Below, in pieces: positions 34,100-45,119 of a stretch of 64,000 nt of DNA. The notes beneath the pieces were generated by a model that saw nothing but the letters and a program-made list of their open reading frames with translations, did not search any database and had not been told where the DNA came from. Origin of the DNA: Trichostrongylus colubriformis (Eukaryota; Nematoda; Chromadorea; Rhabditida; Trichostrongylidae); contig OZ022257.1 in the NCBI GenBank assembly GCA_963978905.1, forward strand, positions 52,284,873-52,348,872, given 5' to 3'. The stretch's first letter is position 1. Every line of letters begins with the position of its first letter. A program made the translations under genes and the position numbers.

Positions 34100-34370
34100 A
34101 AAATGAGGCCTCCTAACATATGGCCTTGGACGACATTACTCCGTGAAAACTAGCCTTCGAATCAGTTCCCGCTGGATGGTTTTATAAGGAGCACGGAGAT
34201 ATCACCTGTTTCCTCATGTCAACGTCTCTTTTATCACTGGAATCTCTATCTTATCTTATATTATCAAATAAATCGCAGGCCTCATTTTCCACGTCGTTGC
34301 CACCGTTGCCACCGTCATTGCCAACCGTGTGGGGTAGGCGGATCTGAGCTGCTTGGTGGAGTCGCGCTTG
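34100..34370 (-). repeat. Dispersed repeat, copy on minus
   Basis: GTTGCCACCGTTGCCACCGT, GTCATTGCCAAC and ATCTTATCTTAT near 34230-34330 are the inverse of GGCAATGACGGTGGCAACGG and following DNA at 42958-43080. Matching continues into 34110-34200 (GATATCACC, GGAGCA, AAAACTAGCCTTCGA-like) and 43105-43205. It is non-coding and its family is not identified. Confidence 0.6.
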
Positions 34371-35006
34371 CTTCCTTGATTCAGCACGTTCCAGAATCTG
34401 ACACCCACGTCTCGTATAGCCTACTGGCCGTGGCTCAAACTATCTGACCTCACCTCGGAGGGAACTTTAATACTCCAGAATTCTGAAATGAGCCTTCAGG
34501 AGTTTGCGGTACTGGCGGAGGTCGGTGCTGGTAGCAAAGAGGGCAGGATTTGCGAGATGCTTTTTATTCTGTGCAACTCCGAAAACTAACAGAGATTCAA
34601 GTGCAACTAGGATGTACTCGTTGATGTAATTGAATCACGATACACAGCCATCAATTCCGTGCAAATATTCAACTGGGACCCTACATAGTTCATCAACAAG
34701 CTGCATGAAACTCAGGAAAAAGTAATGACTACAGTCCCAAGGGCCTATTTAGCAGACGAACCCTGAATGAGAAATCTTTCAGTGAGGCAATCGAAGGGGC
34801 CTGGTATAGGACTGAAGGTGAGGTTTAGTTTCCGGTCACGTGTGACTTTCCATGAAGTACCTATTGTAAGTTTGTGTCATTCGTAACGATAGGTTCGCAC
34901 GCCATGGGCATAACTCTTTTTTATCTTTCTTTCCCCGTCGATGTGCTTCGAACGGCACAGAACCTTTGAAAGCGTCGCAAGCCTAGGCCCACTCAATAGT
35001 AGTGGC

Positions 35007-36258
35007 TTAAAGGCAGCATTAGGGGAAAGTCGGACGACAAGTAAAAGAAATAGTGCATATGAAAGTCGAGATGCCTAGTAACAGGAAAGTGGAGGAAAAA
35101 CGGATGGGAATGGCCAAAAACCCAAGAAATAGGACCCCCTATCCACTGTTGATTCCCGACGCGGACGACCTTTCCGTCAAGAGGGGAGTAGTCTGATCTA
35201 GTTTTCCATTGGCATGTTGCCAAGTAAACACAAGGGAATGTTTGGAAATACGACAACATCTATTTTTTGAGTGAGTTTCAAGCTAAAACTGCGAAAGCGC
35301 GCCGCAAAACCTCCGATCCTGCCGCATCTCATTGGCCGCTCTCACCCCAGTCAATACAAGATTATAAGTTTCCGATCCGGCGCTCGGATACAGTAATCCA
35401 AATCGAAGCCGTAAAATTAAATGTGAGGGCGCACACGCACACAATTTCTGCTTAAAGGCACTCTCGAGGTTATTTTATGCCCAGATATTGCTGACTAACT
35501 AAAAACCAGAAACTTTAATTGTTCCTCCATTTGTATATAACGAGAAATTCGCTTCAACTAGACTAAACAACCACTTACGCGTATCCGCCTAAGCCTAGAT
35601 GAAGGGAACTCCTTCCCCAAGGCTTAGGCTAACATAGGATAGAAAAAAGCACGTATTGCTTCATTATAATAGTTTCTTTGCGAAATTCGAACCCGATTCA
35701 GCTGGCGCTGACTTCTCTACGCTCTAACCATAGTTTTAGAGGCGCGTTTCTCCATTATCTCCCCATTGCAAAAATGAGCGATAAAAACTCCTGCTGGGAC
35801 CTCGATGATACGATAATTCGCAATTTTGATCACCCTTATACTACCACCCTATGACGCAATTTTGTCGCCACACTTCAATTTTACCATGAGGACTATTTCA
35901 AAAATCATCGCGGGGTCAGACACCAGACGGAAGAGTAGTCGACGCTCACTTTTGGGACTGGTCCCGGCCGGAAAAGTGGTCAACGCACATCTTTTGAATT
36001 ACTGTATCCGAGCGCCGGATCGGAAACTTATAATCTTGTCCAGTCAATCGGGTATTACGTCATTGGGAGGCGGGACCGCTGTGTCCAAGAGGCGGAGCCG
36101 CTGCATGGTTGCGGCGTTTTGCAGGGTTTCTACAGCTTGGAGAGGCGTTTTTTCACCGGGATTTCGCCACAGATAGCCTCTTAGGCCCTAGACTACAATG
36201 TGAGTGAGTTGTTGTAGGGATTTCTCCATTACCGCATTACCCCTAATGCTGTCTTTAA
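35007..36258 (-). mobile_element. TTAA-flanked MITE, copy 3, split by a younger insertion
   Basis: It begins TTAAAGGCAGCATTAGGGG and ends CCCCTAATGCTGTCTTTAA, in reverse orientation to copies 1 and 2. The inner blocks (GATGCGGCAGGATCGGAGG in reverse, GAGATTTCTCC-type end) match those copies. The sequence is interrupted at a CCAGTCAAT site by the 684-bp element at 35356-36039; with that removed the MITE is about 560 bp, like the other copies. Confidence 0.88.
35356..36039. mobile_element. 684-bp element with perfect 42-bp inverted ends and 9-bp target duplication
   Basis: The first 42 bases (starting ACAAGATTATAAGTTTCCGA) are repeated without a mismatch in reverse at the other end. The host 9-mer CCAGTCAAT is duplicated exactly at 35347-35355 and 36040-36048; the uninterrupted MITE at 52994-53543 has it once (as ATTGACTGG). 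Perfect ends and duplication mean a recent insertion. There is no transposase, so it is non-autonomous; the 9-bp duplication and long inverted ends suggest Mutator-like mobilisation (inference). The open frame at 35826-36176 crosses the insertion border and is not a gene. Confidence 0.92.
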
Positions 36259-36269
36259 AAGTGTGGGCG

Positions 36270-37020
36270 TTGTTATGGTGTCCTGCTCGTTGGTGGACCG
36301 ATTGGATGTCGGTAGCTTTATTTACCTGTAATTTCTCTTATTTCTTATGGAAATTTGGGGAAATGGAAAAAATTGCTTGTGAAGAAAGCACAACAGAGTT
36401 CAGGCTCCAACAATTTCTACCAACCAACAATTTCTACCAAAACTAAAAAAATTCTAGGGCTAGCTGCCTACAAGACGGAGGTACAGCAGGTGTCCAGACG
36501 GTTTCTCAAGTCCTGCGACCTTAAAATCAGTTGATCCTGGTGCTCAATGTAGTGTGACACGTCATCCCCAACAGTTCCAGCTTCATTGAAGGAATCGTGC
36601 GAAGAATTTGGGGTTTTCTTATTTCCACACGGTTTCGTTGTATTTCTTCACTACGGGTCACATGCAGAGTTTCACACGAAAAATTTGATATTTTCCACAG
36701 AGATATGATACATCCCCTCGAGGCTTCAGTCACGGTGGTAATGTGGGCGGGGCCACGATAGCTTGCGGTGGAATGGCCCGTGTCACATGTCCCGGACGCA
36801 ATAAAGGAAGGAATTCAAGATCAGTGACTTCGGAATTGAAGACTGACGTGACTTTGTTCTACAGCCCCTACAGCTCCGCCCATGGTACCTGTGTGGACTA
36901 AACCTTGAGGGGATGTATCTCTGACGGATTTCGTTTTTCGCGTGGAGCTTTGTGGACTGTTGTGAACGAATGCAACCACATAGCTGCTTGGGAATGAGAA
37001 AAACACAAATTCCGTGGACG
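36270..37020. other. Stretch with no supported gene
   Basis: Open frames on minus at 36527-36733 and 36821-37006 lack supporting splice sites or homology. No repeat family recognised. Confidence 0.4.
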
Positions 37021-37021
37021 A

Positions 37022-37064
37022 TTCATTCCCTCACATCCTGCACTGCAGGATGTGAGGGAATGAA
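37022..37064. repeat. Perfect 43-bp palindrome (21-bp arms, 1-nt centre)
   Basis: TTCATTCCCTCACATCCTGC and the next base, A (37022-37042), are mirrored exactly at 37044-37064 around a single C at 37043. Pairing stops sharply outside, so it is not part of a longer inverted repeat. It would extrude as a cruciform or fold as a hairpin if transcribed. Confidence 0.9.
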
Positions 37065-37069
37065 ACGGC

Positions 37070-37890
37070 CATATCAAAATAGAACATTCGGTTCCAGATG
37101 ATTTTTGATGAATATCGGTGGCTCATCTGGCAAAACGTGCATCGGTCGATATAATTATAACAATTTATGGACGGTTTGAATGGGTTCGGGAAACACGTGA
37201 GCGTATTTTGCCTTTTTCTTCTATCAGCTGAAACTGGGGCTCTTCTGTCTTACCAGATGTGCTGTAATATCCGATTCAACTGTTCTGCTCTAAAGTCAAG
37301 GTAAACGATAGTAAGCGTGCATGGTAAATGGCGCTGAACCAGCAATCGTGTGCCAAAAGAATTAGCTTCAGCGTTATATTAGATTTTACAATCACCAATG
37401 TTGTCCACTAGAGTCTTAAATAGCTGCTCAAAGTCCAGACTCATTGCTAGGGAACTTGGGCAAGAAGTAGGAACAAACCCCTAAAATCGTCCCGTTCATC
37501 CATGGAGCACCCGTGGTGGTCATATTTTATCTACACATACATCAGAGGTGCTAATTTAATTTTGCTGATCGTCGCGAACCAGGCGGACTGTGTCATGCAA
37601 ATTCAAATGATATGTTCAGCTTCCCCCATCGATCGCCTCCATGCTTGCAGATTTTTATGGATTCTACATATTCTGGACATACATACCTGGGAAGCTCTTG
37701 TGTGTCATTCCATTTCTTATTCGTTTTGAACGTTCGAGCTTCCACTAGAGCTTTATCGTCTTGTACTTTAGTGTTGCATTATTATGAATGAGTGTTGTCT
37801 ACCGTGGAGGTGCAGGAAATGCAATTGAGGCGGCGCTCCAGAAAACACAGTGGAAAGCTTTGATATTTTTGATTTTTTATAGCTGCTGTC
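37070..37890. other. Stretch with no supported gene
   Basis: Short open frames on both strands only. Confidence 0.4.
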
Positions 37891-37894
37891 TTAG

Positions 37895-38005
37895 TTACGG
37901 GCAAAAGCTTCGGTGTCGGACGGGACTCGAACCCATCAAAGGATGAAGTGCGGGTTCGAGTCCCGTCCGACACCGAAGCTTTTGCCCATACCTCAGCATC
38001 CTTGT
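37895..38005. repeat. Collapsed inverted pair of tRNA-derived repeat halves
   Basis: GGTGTCGGACGGGACTCGAA (minus B-box half, from 37911) meets the plus half ending GGTTCGAGTCCCGTCCGACA at a junction near 37935, joined by ATCAAAGGATG. Flanks GGGCAAAAGCTTC and GAAGCTTTTGCCC complete the palindrome. It looks like the 22316-22684 arrangement after deletion of both A-box halves and the spacer. Confidence 0.8.
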
Positions 38006-38009
38006 AGTA

Positions 38010-39650
38010 ACATTGAAAAGTGCTTTAGAATGGGTGAGGAGTGGATGCCTATGAGGACAGGTTTCATTTGAGCACTTGAGAACAGTGTTTGTATTTCTTT
38101 GCGCTTGTGAACTATTTTTATCGTAATGTCGTGATACTCTAGCCAGTGGTTAACAGGCTATTTGTTGTTTATATCTTCGCTTTAATTCTTCGCACAACAA
38201 CGGTAGCAAGATCAGAGAACTGTAGGTAATCATTGTTCTAGGGAAAACTCAAGATTTAAGCGAGAACCTGTCAAACGACATGCTGTTGGGAGACTTATTG
38301 AGAGTTTTGGCTTTCTTAGGGGTTTCTTGGATTTTTTTATAATTTTATAAATAAATAGCTCTTTAGTTGAAGTTTTTTCGGCATCCGAACGTGTTGTTTT
38401 ACTTAGGTTTGCTCGTAAAAACATCCAACAAGGTTGTTGCTGTTGCTCATTTTACTCGAAACTAGTCCCATTAGTCTGATTGACACGTTATTTTCTGGAT
38501 TACTTGAATTACTTCATGACTCTGATTTTTGCATTTTTTTCATTTTAAACGTTCCTTCTGAAGGTGAGCACATTCTGAGAGCTGTTCTGCTGGCGTGATT
38601 TTCATAAGTTTCTTGCAGACACGTCATCTTGTTGGAAAATACTGATTCCATTTACAAACTCAAGCAATCTTGTAATTCTATTCTAATGCATTCTTTTTTA
38701 CTCTGCGATTTCTCTTTTTTCCTGTATATGATATTGCCATTAGTTTAATTTCATAAATTTTAAATCGATATCACTGTAAAGTATCAAACAACTCGGAAGG
38801 GAGTGCATTGATCGCGTAGTGTATAACATTAAATTCCCTGGTGGGTGTAACGAACATTCCGTTCGTCAGTGTCGAGCACGGATGGGTAATGTTGGAGTGG
38901 GATCGTGTTCCGAAGGTGTGTATTTTATGATAGGATTTCGCACCGTGCGGGGTACAGGTCGGATCCACTTGGGCCATAAAGCGATTATCTGGTTCTAGGC
39001 CATTTCTGGGCGAAGAGCATACAGTCGTCTCATGACCTCATGACTTCAATCGCTACTTGTAGCGCTCCTAACTCGTACGCAGGCTCGCCGCGAACCGCGC
39101 TGCGGATTTCTCTCCTAACGATGCATACCCTGATACTCAACGATTTCAACCTGACCTTAGAACACTTTTCTTCAGGTTTCTGCTGTTCAAAATCCTGTAA
39201 AGGATACTATCCGTATTCTGATTGATTTAAGGAGAGTATGTTCATCTATCGATGAGCGAGAATCAGAGATTCCTCAGCAACGGGCTACTGTTTTCGGAGA
39301 CATAAGAGGCAGAGCTGTCTAATATTATTCTCGATCGACCGATCGAATTCTTTCAGAACATCACTTTTGGCACACAAGCTCTTATCCTGTCAATTACCTC
39401 GTGAAGGATTGTAAACAGGCTGAGGCCTTGGGGCTCGCTTTATGCGTTGGCATATGGGGATCGTACTCAGGGTTCAAGAGGGCTCATTTTTTAAAAAAAA
39501 TTATCGACGCCAGGGTTAATCCTGGCAAAATTCACTGCTCCCTGAACTACTTCGTAGTTATCGTTGCACTATTAATTTCTTCAGCTCTTCCATTTCTCGT
39601 CGTTTTTCGTTGATGCATAATCGTCATAATTATTAATAATTATGTACTTT
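38010..39650. other. Stretch with no supported gene
   Basis: 38771-38977 is open on minus for 68 codons, but without splice support. GATCGACCGATCGA occurs near 39333. Nothing else found before the receptor gene. Confidence 0.4.
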
Positions 39651-39654
39651 TAAG
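39639..39654 (+). promoter_or_regulatory. Possible trans-splice acceptor of the receptor gene
   Basis: ATTATGTACTTTTAAG ends at 39654, 36 bases before the chosen ATG (39691), with no competing AG between. The pattern fits a nematode leader acceptor; there is no transcript evidence here. Confidence 0.3.
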
Positions 39655-39690
39655 AACTAATTTATCTGTATATCATACTTCCAACAATTT

Positions 39691-42600
39691 ATGAATGCGA
39701 AAGAGTTCTCGACGATCAATGATACAATCGCACGACGATTCGCGGATCGTATCAATTATCACATTGTGAACACTGCATTAGGAGTTGGATGTTTTGTGAT
39801 TAATTTGATTCTGCTCGTCATATTCCTTGGTTATCGACCATTTCGCAAGCGATATGTGGTCAGTTTTATCGTAGGCTTTTTGCAGTATTACATATGACTC
39901 GTGGAGTGTGTACAGTCCATTTTGGAGCGCTTGGTAGGGCGTGGCCTACGGACTTGGTTGAGAGTGTATCGAGCCGCCACACCTTCTCTCCCTCGCCACA
40001 CATTCTCACTCTCGCCCCTCGGGCCACGCCCTATCTAGCGCTGTGAAATGGACTGTATGGTTAGGAGAACGTGACGTGTATGTAGCGTGCGGTCTCCTTC
40101 CGCGATGCGCACGCACGAGCTAGAGATGACCGTACTTTGATGACTCCCGGATCGATTACGCCTTAAATACGTAATAATTAATTATAAATAAATACGTGTA
40201 GGACACGACAATAGCTTTAAAGACACCGTAAGGGAGTAATTTCGGCTTACGGTAGAACAGAGGTAGTGTGGACGAGTTCAAGTGGCCGCCATTGCACATA
40301 CTCGCCAATTTGACGCCTTGGCATGGTGCCAAGAGAAGAAGTTTCCATTATAAAGTTCTTCTGTTGATTCTAGATGTACTTACATGAGTGCTAATGTAGT
40401 TGGGAATGGCCACTCCACTGCGCTGGGTGTCAGGTGCTACAACTAAAGTTGGCCCGCGACCGTCTCCTACAGCGGACAACTCGGAAAGTCAGTGCGATGA
40501 TGCGATTGAGGCGCGAATACACACCGCAGCGATGCACTTTTGAATTCGGGTTTTTTCACCGATTATCGCTTCTAACCTTCTGCGTTCGTTACGAAATGCT
40601 CATTTCTTTGTATGTTTCTCTTGTTTCGAACCCCTTCCGGTTCCTTTAAGACTCAGTTATGCGCTCCTAACCCGCGTTTACCGTGTCGCATGCTGCTAAC
40701 CGCGCTGCAAGTTTCTGTCCTGACGATACAATCACGTGGTACCCAGTAGTTCCTGACCGATATTCAATCATTTTTCTTGTTTTTCTTACAATTTTAAAAT
40801 GGAATTGACTTCTTGTAAACAGACATGCTAATACTGTTAACCACCCTTTCAGCTTCTTATACAATTATGTGTTGGTGATTTGATCTATACGTTGGCTGTA
40901 ATTCTCAGTGGTTTGCATCGCATTGCTCTCTATACTGAAGTATACCGAACACATGTAATTCCAGTCAGGAATACTAGAGAATGCGCTCTGCAAGTGTGGC
41001 AGCAGCTCAAGTTAATAGGTATGAACAAACATTTCAGAAGATTCTACCCCATAACGTAGAGAAGAATTGAAAGTTTCATCCGTAGAAAATACTAACTATT
41101 TGAATTATGCAGAACTTGGAAAAAAGCCTGAAGCCAGAGCTCTGCTCGCAAAATTATTCCCCTTAACTTGCTTCTATACTGGCCCTTTGCACTGAACATT
41201 AAGCCTCTGTTATCACATTCACTACTATATTTACAATATGTGTCAATACTGACGAGGCGGAGATGGTATAGTGGCAAGTAGCGCGCACTCTCTATCTCAT
41301 GGTTTGGGATCAAGCTCCGTGCAATGCCTATCCCGTCCAATCCGACCATCCTATCCTCCGGGGTAGGTAAATTGGTATCAGACTCGTTGGGAGGGATAAG
41401 AGCACCTACTCGCACATCAGCGGTCTCCCACTCCTCAATGATAGAACAATCTCCATTCAGATACTAGCACGATTCGGAATGGAACTGGAATACTCGGAGC
41501 ATCTCAACAGGGGATTAGCATGCATGGCGCATCCCAACAAGGAATTGATTTAGTTCGAAGGCTTCATTTTCACCGTTCTATGTACACTTATTCATATACA
41601 TTAAACCTATAAATACAAATGAAGAGATAGAAGGGTAAAATTTTTGGCGTTGATGAAACCATTTTCGGGATGCGCCACGCACCTCATCCCGTACAGTAAG
41701 GTAGTGGCACGTGAATCCGACTTGGCCCAGGCAATGGCTCATGGAAGTCATTCGATGAGGAAGCCACTGTTTTTACCCTCCAAGACGAGTCTGGTATCGT
41801 TTCAGCTTCTCCAAAGGGATGGAAGGTCTGATAGTATGGTATGAGTGGACATTGATGCAGTTTTGATCCCTGCACCTTGCATGAGGGAGTACGCGCCACT
41901 TGTCACCATACTAACTCATTTCAAAACTTTTTTATTTACTAACATCTATGGCATCTATTGGATTTTCGTACCAACGTCTCCCATTGTCAGAAGATTGCCC
42001 CTCGCAGCGATTTGTAATATTTTAGGTGATGTACTCATTCCGGTAACGATTTTTTGGATGGGTATCGAGCGGTATATTGCTATATCGTATCCGGTTTTTT
42101 ATCGCATTAATCTGGACAGCAAACCGCTCAAGTAAGTCATGTGTGGAAATATCCCTTTAATTTTCCTTTCTAATTATTGGTATCATTCGGATAATTTACC
42201 ATTTTAGAAATGTCGTGATACCAATAGTGAGTACGGTTTTTGTCGCCATGTGTTCCATATGCGCTACAGTCATAGCAGTCCATACAAATGCTCCTACTCA
42301 TTACCATTGTGGTCGAAAGGCTACATTTGGCGAACGATTCACTACGTTTCTCTATGTCACGAATATATTCTGTAATGTTCTGTCAACATTACTGAGTGCA
42401 GCTGCCTATATAAAGGCGAGAACTATGACAAAGAACATGTAAGTGCTAACTATCTGAAGATGTGCAAAAAATGTAGCATGCTGTTGTAGCTGCTTCCCCA
42501 AGCTGGCAAGGAGGGTGTGCACATATCATATGGCGATGATGAGTCATCGCAGCGGAGCTCATGAAGGCCGCGTTCATACTTTGCGCACTGACGCCGTCGT

Positions 42601-45115
42601 CGCCGGTGCCGGCGTCAAAGTGACGCAACCATTTGCCTGCCGCAGACGACGGCGCCAATAGATAATGCGCACCGTTTGCAATACGCTCGACCCAACCACA
42701 CTACAGTATGGAGATCGTGGCGAGAGCCCACGAATTAAAATTCAAATATAGCATAGTATGGCACTATGCCAAAATTCAAAATCGAAATCGTAGGCTCTCG
42801 CCACGATCACAATACTGTGGTGAGGCTGGGTCGGGCGTTTTGCAAACGCTGTACAATATCTATTGACGCCGTCTTCTGCGGCAGGCAAATGGTTGCGTCA
42901 CTTTGACGCCGGCACCGGCGGTGCACAAAGTATGAACGCCACCGAAGCCAGCTCAGCCACACCGGGAGCTCTGACCCGCCCACCCCAAACGTGATTGTTG
43001 GCAATGACGGTGGCAACGGTGGCAATAACGTGGCAAAAGAGGCTACGATTTGTGTGATAACATAAGATAAGGAAGAGAGATGACAAAGGAGATGTTGACA
43101 CGAGGAAAGAGGTGATATCCCAGAGTTCCTTATGATAGCCACCGGGAACTGATCGAAAGGCTCGTTTTCACGCGGTAATCCCGTCTAAGAGATGTCAGGA
43201 GGCCTTATCTTAGCCTTTCTCGTGAGCTCTTTCAGACTTTTCTTTGTCACCGTATTCACAGCACCTCTAATGTCATGATTTAGCGCTTCAGCCCACTTAA
43301 ACATAATCCTGGAATGTGCCTTTAACAGAAATTTCTGGAAAATTAAGTACATGTCCGATCGGACACTTCTAGTCTCTGATCGGAAAACCACTTAACTACA
43401 GCCAGGAGAGATGGGAGTTACTCCATCGTACACTTAATTACTTCATTATAATCTCCATTATTCACTGCATTTTTAATGAAGTCACATATCATCCGCAAAA
43501 GTTCGGACGATAAATTAGAATTTGTGCGGGAGTATGCGCTACACAGAACATGGGAATTCTATACAAAAGAATGTTCCCTTGCTATTTTTGGTACAACATA
43601 ACAGTCCCATAGTGATGTCCATCTTTGGGATTTTTTACGGTGCAATAATATAAATCATACAGTTGCCACGTGAAACTCACCTCTTACGCCGCTCCAGGGC
43701 AGAGAGAACGCTCGCTCCCAGATACGATGAAGAGCCACCCCTTACATCCTACCTAGTGGCCAAAACAGCAGACGCTGCACTTTTTCTTGTCGCCGCAGGT
43801 GCGGTGGAAAGTCTCCTCCTTTTGTGGTTCGCGCCTACGGGACGCCCCACCTTGGCTCCCAGCCGGTGCGTACCCTTAAACCGCATTCATACCTTGCGCT
43901 GACAGGGCATGGCCGCGTCACAGGTAGCGAGGCAGAGTGGTTTGGGGAAGTACAGAGACGACGCAGGCAGCAAGGATGTGTACCCTTATGTCAGAATTGT
44001 CGCACCGCGGCATGTCGCAAGCGAAGCAAGGCGGACGAGCTGAAGGCGCCATGTTGTTGGGTCCCGGAGCGATTACAAGTCAACTGTGTATCGCACCCAT
44101 AGCATTACCGCGTTATCGTTCTAAGACCCGACAACCGCGACGTGCATAGCTCGCACACATTACGTCGCACACCGCTCGTCGACGTGCGACACTCCTGACA
44201 TAAGGGTACACACCCAGGCAGCAAGACATGGTTGCACATTCAGAGACACAGAGACATGCAGCCACGTCCTGCCGCCGCCATCACAAAGTATGACGTGACC
44301 TTACGTGGGGATTTCGCATCAGAGCGAGCGGCGCGCGATGCCTGCGCGGCATACGTAGCTGAGTCTTAAACCCACTTTACACGTAACTACGTTTGCTGGC
44401 TCTAGTTCGCATGCATCGCCTTGCTCGATACGATGCGAGATCCATACTCCTGGGTTCACGCCTCACCATCTTACCCAGGATCATTGGAAGATTGGAGAGC
44501 GCTGCGCCCCTTTCACTCAGCCGTGTTTGACTAATCAGGAACATCTCTATCCCCTCCTGGGCACTAAAGCACGTATGCTCAAAATAGGCCAGCATGAAGT
44601 CTGCTTTAGACTACTTTAAAGTATAGCAGACACTTGAGAACTTTTTTCAAAGACTCTGACTACTAAAAAGATTCATTTATTACTTTTCAGACAATTAGCT
44701 CAACGCCAAGCTCACATCATCAGATACTATATTTTGATCTCCTTACTATCCACCATATTGGTTTCAATTCCAAACACCATATCACTTTTTCAAGTTTATG
44801 TGAAATCGGTGAGTGAAAGTACTACCAACCATCAATATTCGATGAAAGCACCCCTCCCCCCATGAACTGTTTGATGCAAAGTATTAAAAGCATAAAATGT
44901 GCTTATTTAAGGTGAGCGACGCGATTGCGAAGCCGTCCGTTTGGATGCAGACTATAAATTCCGGTATTCACCTATTTGTATACCTACTACTGAATCGAGA
45001 CTTCCGTGAACGCGTTCTCCATATTCTCCATCTTGGAGAATCAGCTGACACTCGTACAAGTGCGTTTACCACATTAATGTTTGAAATAGAAATTTCAGAT
45101 GCCATGCAAATATGA
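39691..45115 (+). CDS. Seven-transmembrane chemoreceptor, SRSX-like, six exons, complete
   Basis: Exons: 39691-39858, 40853-41018, 42008-42131, 42208-42438, 44691-44808, 44912-45115. All introns are GT-AG and all phases match; the sum is 1011 nt, 336 residues plus TGA. Helices: TM1 about 25-48, TM2 57-78, TM3 105-131, TM4 155-180, TM5 199-222, TM6 241-264, TM7 278-298. GDLIYTLAVILSG followed by HRIALYT, then TREC (Cys100, after TM2), resembles the N-terminal part of the nematode SRSX family. ERYIAI at 132-137 is the E/DRY motif after TM3, and Cys187 before TM5 can pair with Cys100. The role is a plasma-membrane G-protein-coupled receptor, probably for chemical cues in sensory neurons (family inference). 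Another nematode 7TM class remains possible. The donor at 39859 (gtcagt) is slightly unusual. Confidence 0.82.
39913..40055. mobile_element. 143-bp TA-flanked MITE in receptor intron 1
   Basis: CAGTCCATTTTGGAGCGCT and GGTAGGGCGTGGCC are mirrored by GGCCACGCCC and AGCGCTGTGAAATGGACTG at the right end; TA lies on both sides (39911-39912, 40056-40057). It is almost entirely inverted repeat, with no coding capacity. Confidence 0.88.
40217..40648. mobile_element. Possible diverged TTAA-type MITE in receptor intron 1
   Basis: The left TTAAAGACACCGTAAGGGAG resembles the left end of the TTAA MITE family, and the right CCCCTTCCGGTTCCTTTAA resembles its inverse. The interior is not obviously shared. 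It may be a related subfamily or a chance pairing. Confidence 0.4.
41255..41560 (+). repeat. tRNA-like SINE in receptor intron 2, forward copy
   Basis: CGGAG-ATGGTATAGTGGCAAGTAG (A-box-like) and GGTTTGGGATCAAGCTCCG (diverged B box with a closing CTCCG) form a tRNA-like start at 41261-41324. The body continues with CGACCATCC and GGTATCAGACTCGTTGGGAG, which recurs reversed at 41640-41900. A different family from the GGTGTCGG repeat. Confidence 0.5.
41640..41900 (-). repeat. tRNA-like SINE in receptor intron 2, reverse copy
   Basis: Read on minus it carries GGTGCAGGGATCAAAACTGC, ACCTTCCATCCCTTTGGAG and GATACCAGACTCGTCTTGGA, paralleling the forward copy at 41255-41560. The open frames at 41644-41899 are inside it. 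Confidence 0.5.
42570..42939. mobile_element. 370-bp palindromic MITE in receptor intron 4, GCGTTCATACTTTGC family
   Basis: GCGTTCATACTTTGCGCAC is mirrored by GTGCACAAAGTATGAACGC, and pairing continues through ACGCAACCATTTGCCTGCCG, GACGGCG, TACGCTCGACCCAACC (imperfect) and GATCGTGGCGAGAGCC to near the middle (about 42755). It is a near-full-length foldback with no coding region. Confidence 0.9.
42944..43205 (+). repeat. Dispersed repeat, copy on plus
   Basis: GGCAATGACGGTGGCAACGG at about 43000-43020, then GATAACATAAGATAAGGA and GAGGTGATATCCC, correspond in reverse order and orientation to 34100-34370. It starts directly after the MITE at 42570-42939. Confidence 0.6.
43881..44297 (+). mobile_element. 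MITE of the GCRTTCATACTTTGC family carrying a nested MITE
   Basis: The left end CCGCATTCATACCTTGCGC and the right end CACAAAGTATGACG are imperfect inverses. The interior matches 8065-8234 reversed (GACAGGGCAT, GGCAGAG, CAGCCACGTCCTGCCG). It is interrupted at 43974-44215. Confidence 0.75.
43974..44215 (-). mobile_element. Nested MITE with TGTACCCTTATGTCAG ends
   Basis: Inverted ends GGATGTGTACCCTTATGTCA and TGACATAAGGGTACACACCC. The flanking AGGCAGCAA (43965-43973 and 44216-44224) is a 9-bp duplication; the related MITE at 8065-8234 shows the unoccupied site with a single copy. The interior is a reverse copy of 32288-32512 (GCGATTACAAGTCAAC, GCATAGCTCGCACAC). Confidence 0.88.
44300..44685. 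other. End of receptor intron 4
   Basis: GC-rich to 44420, then ordinary sequence. The open frame on minus (44595-44377) has no support. Confidence 0.4.
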
Positions 45116-45119
45116 AAAA

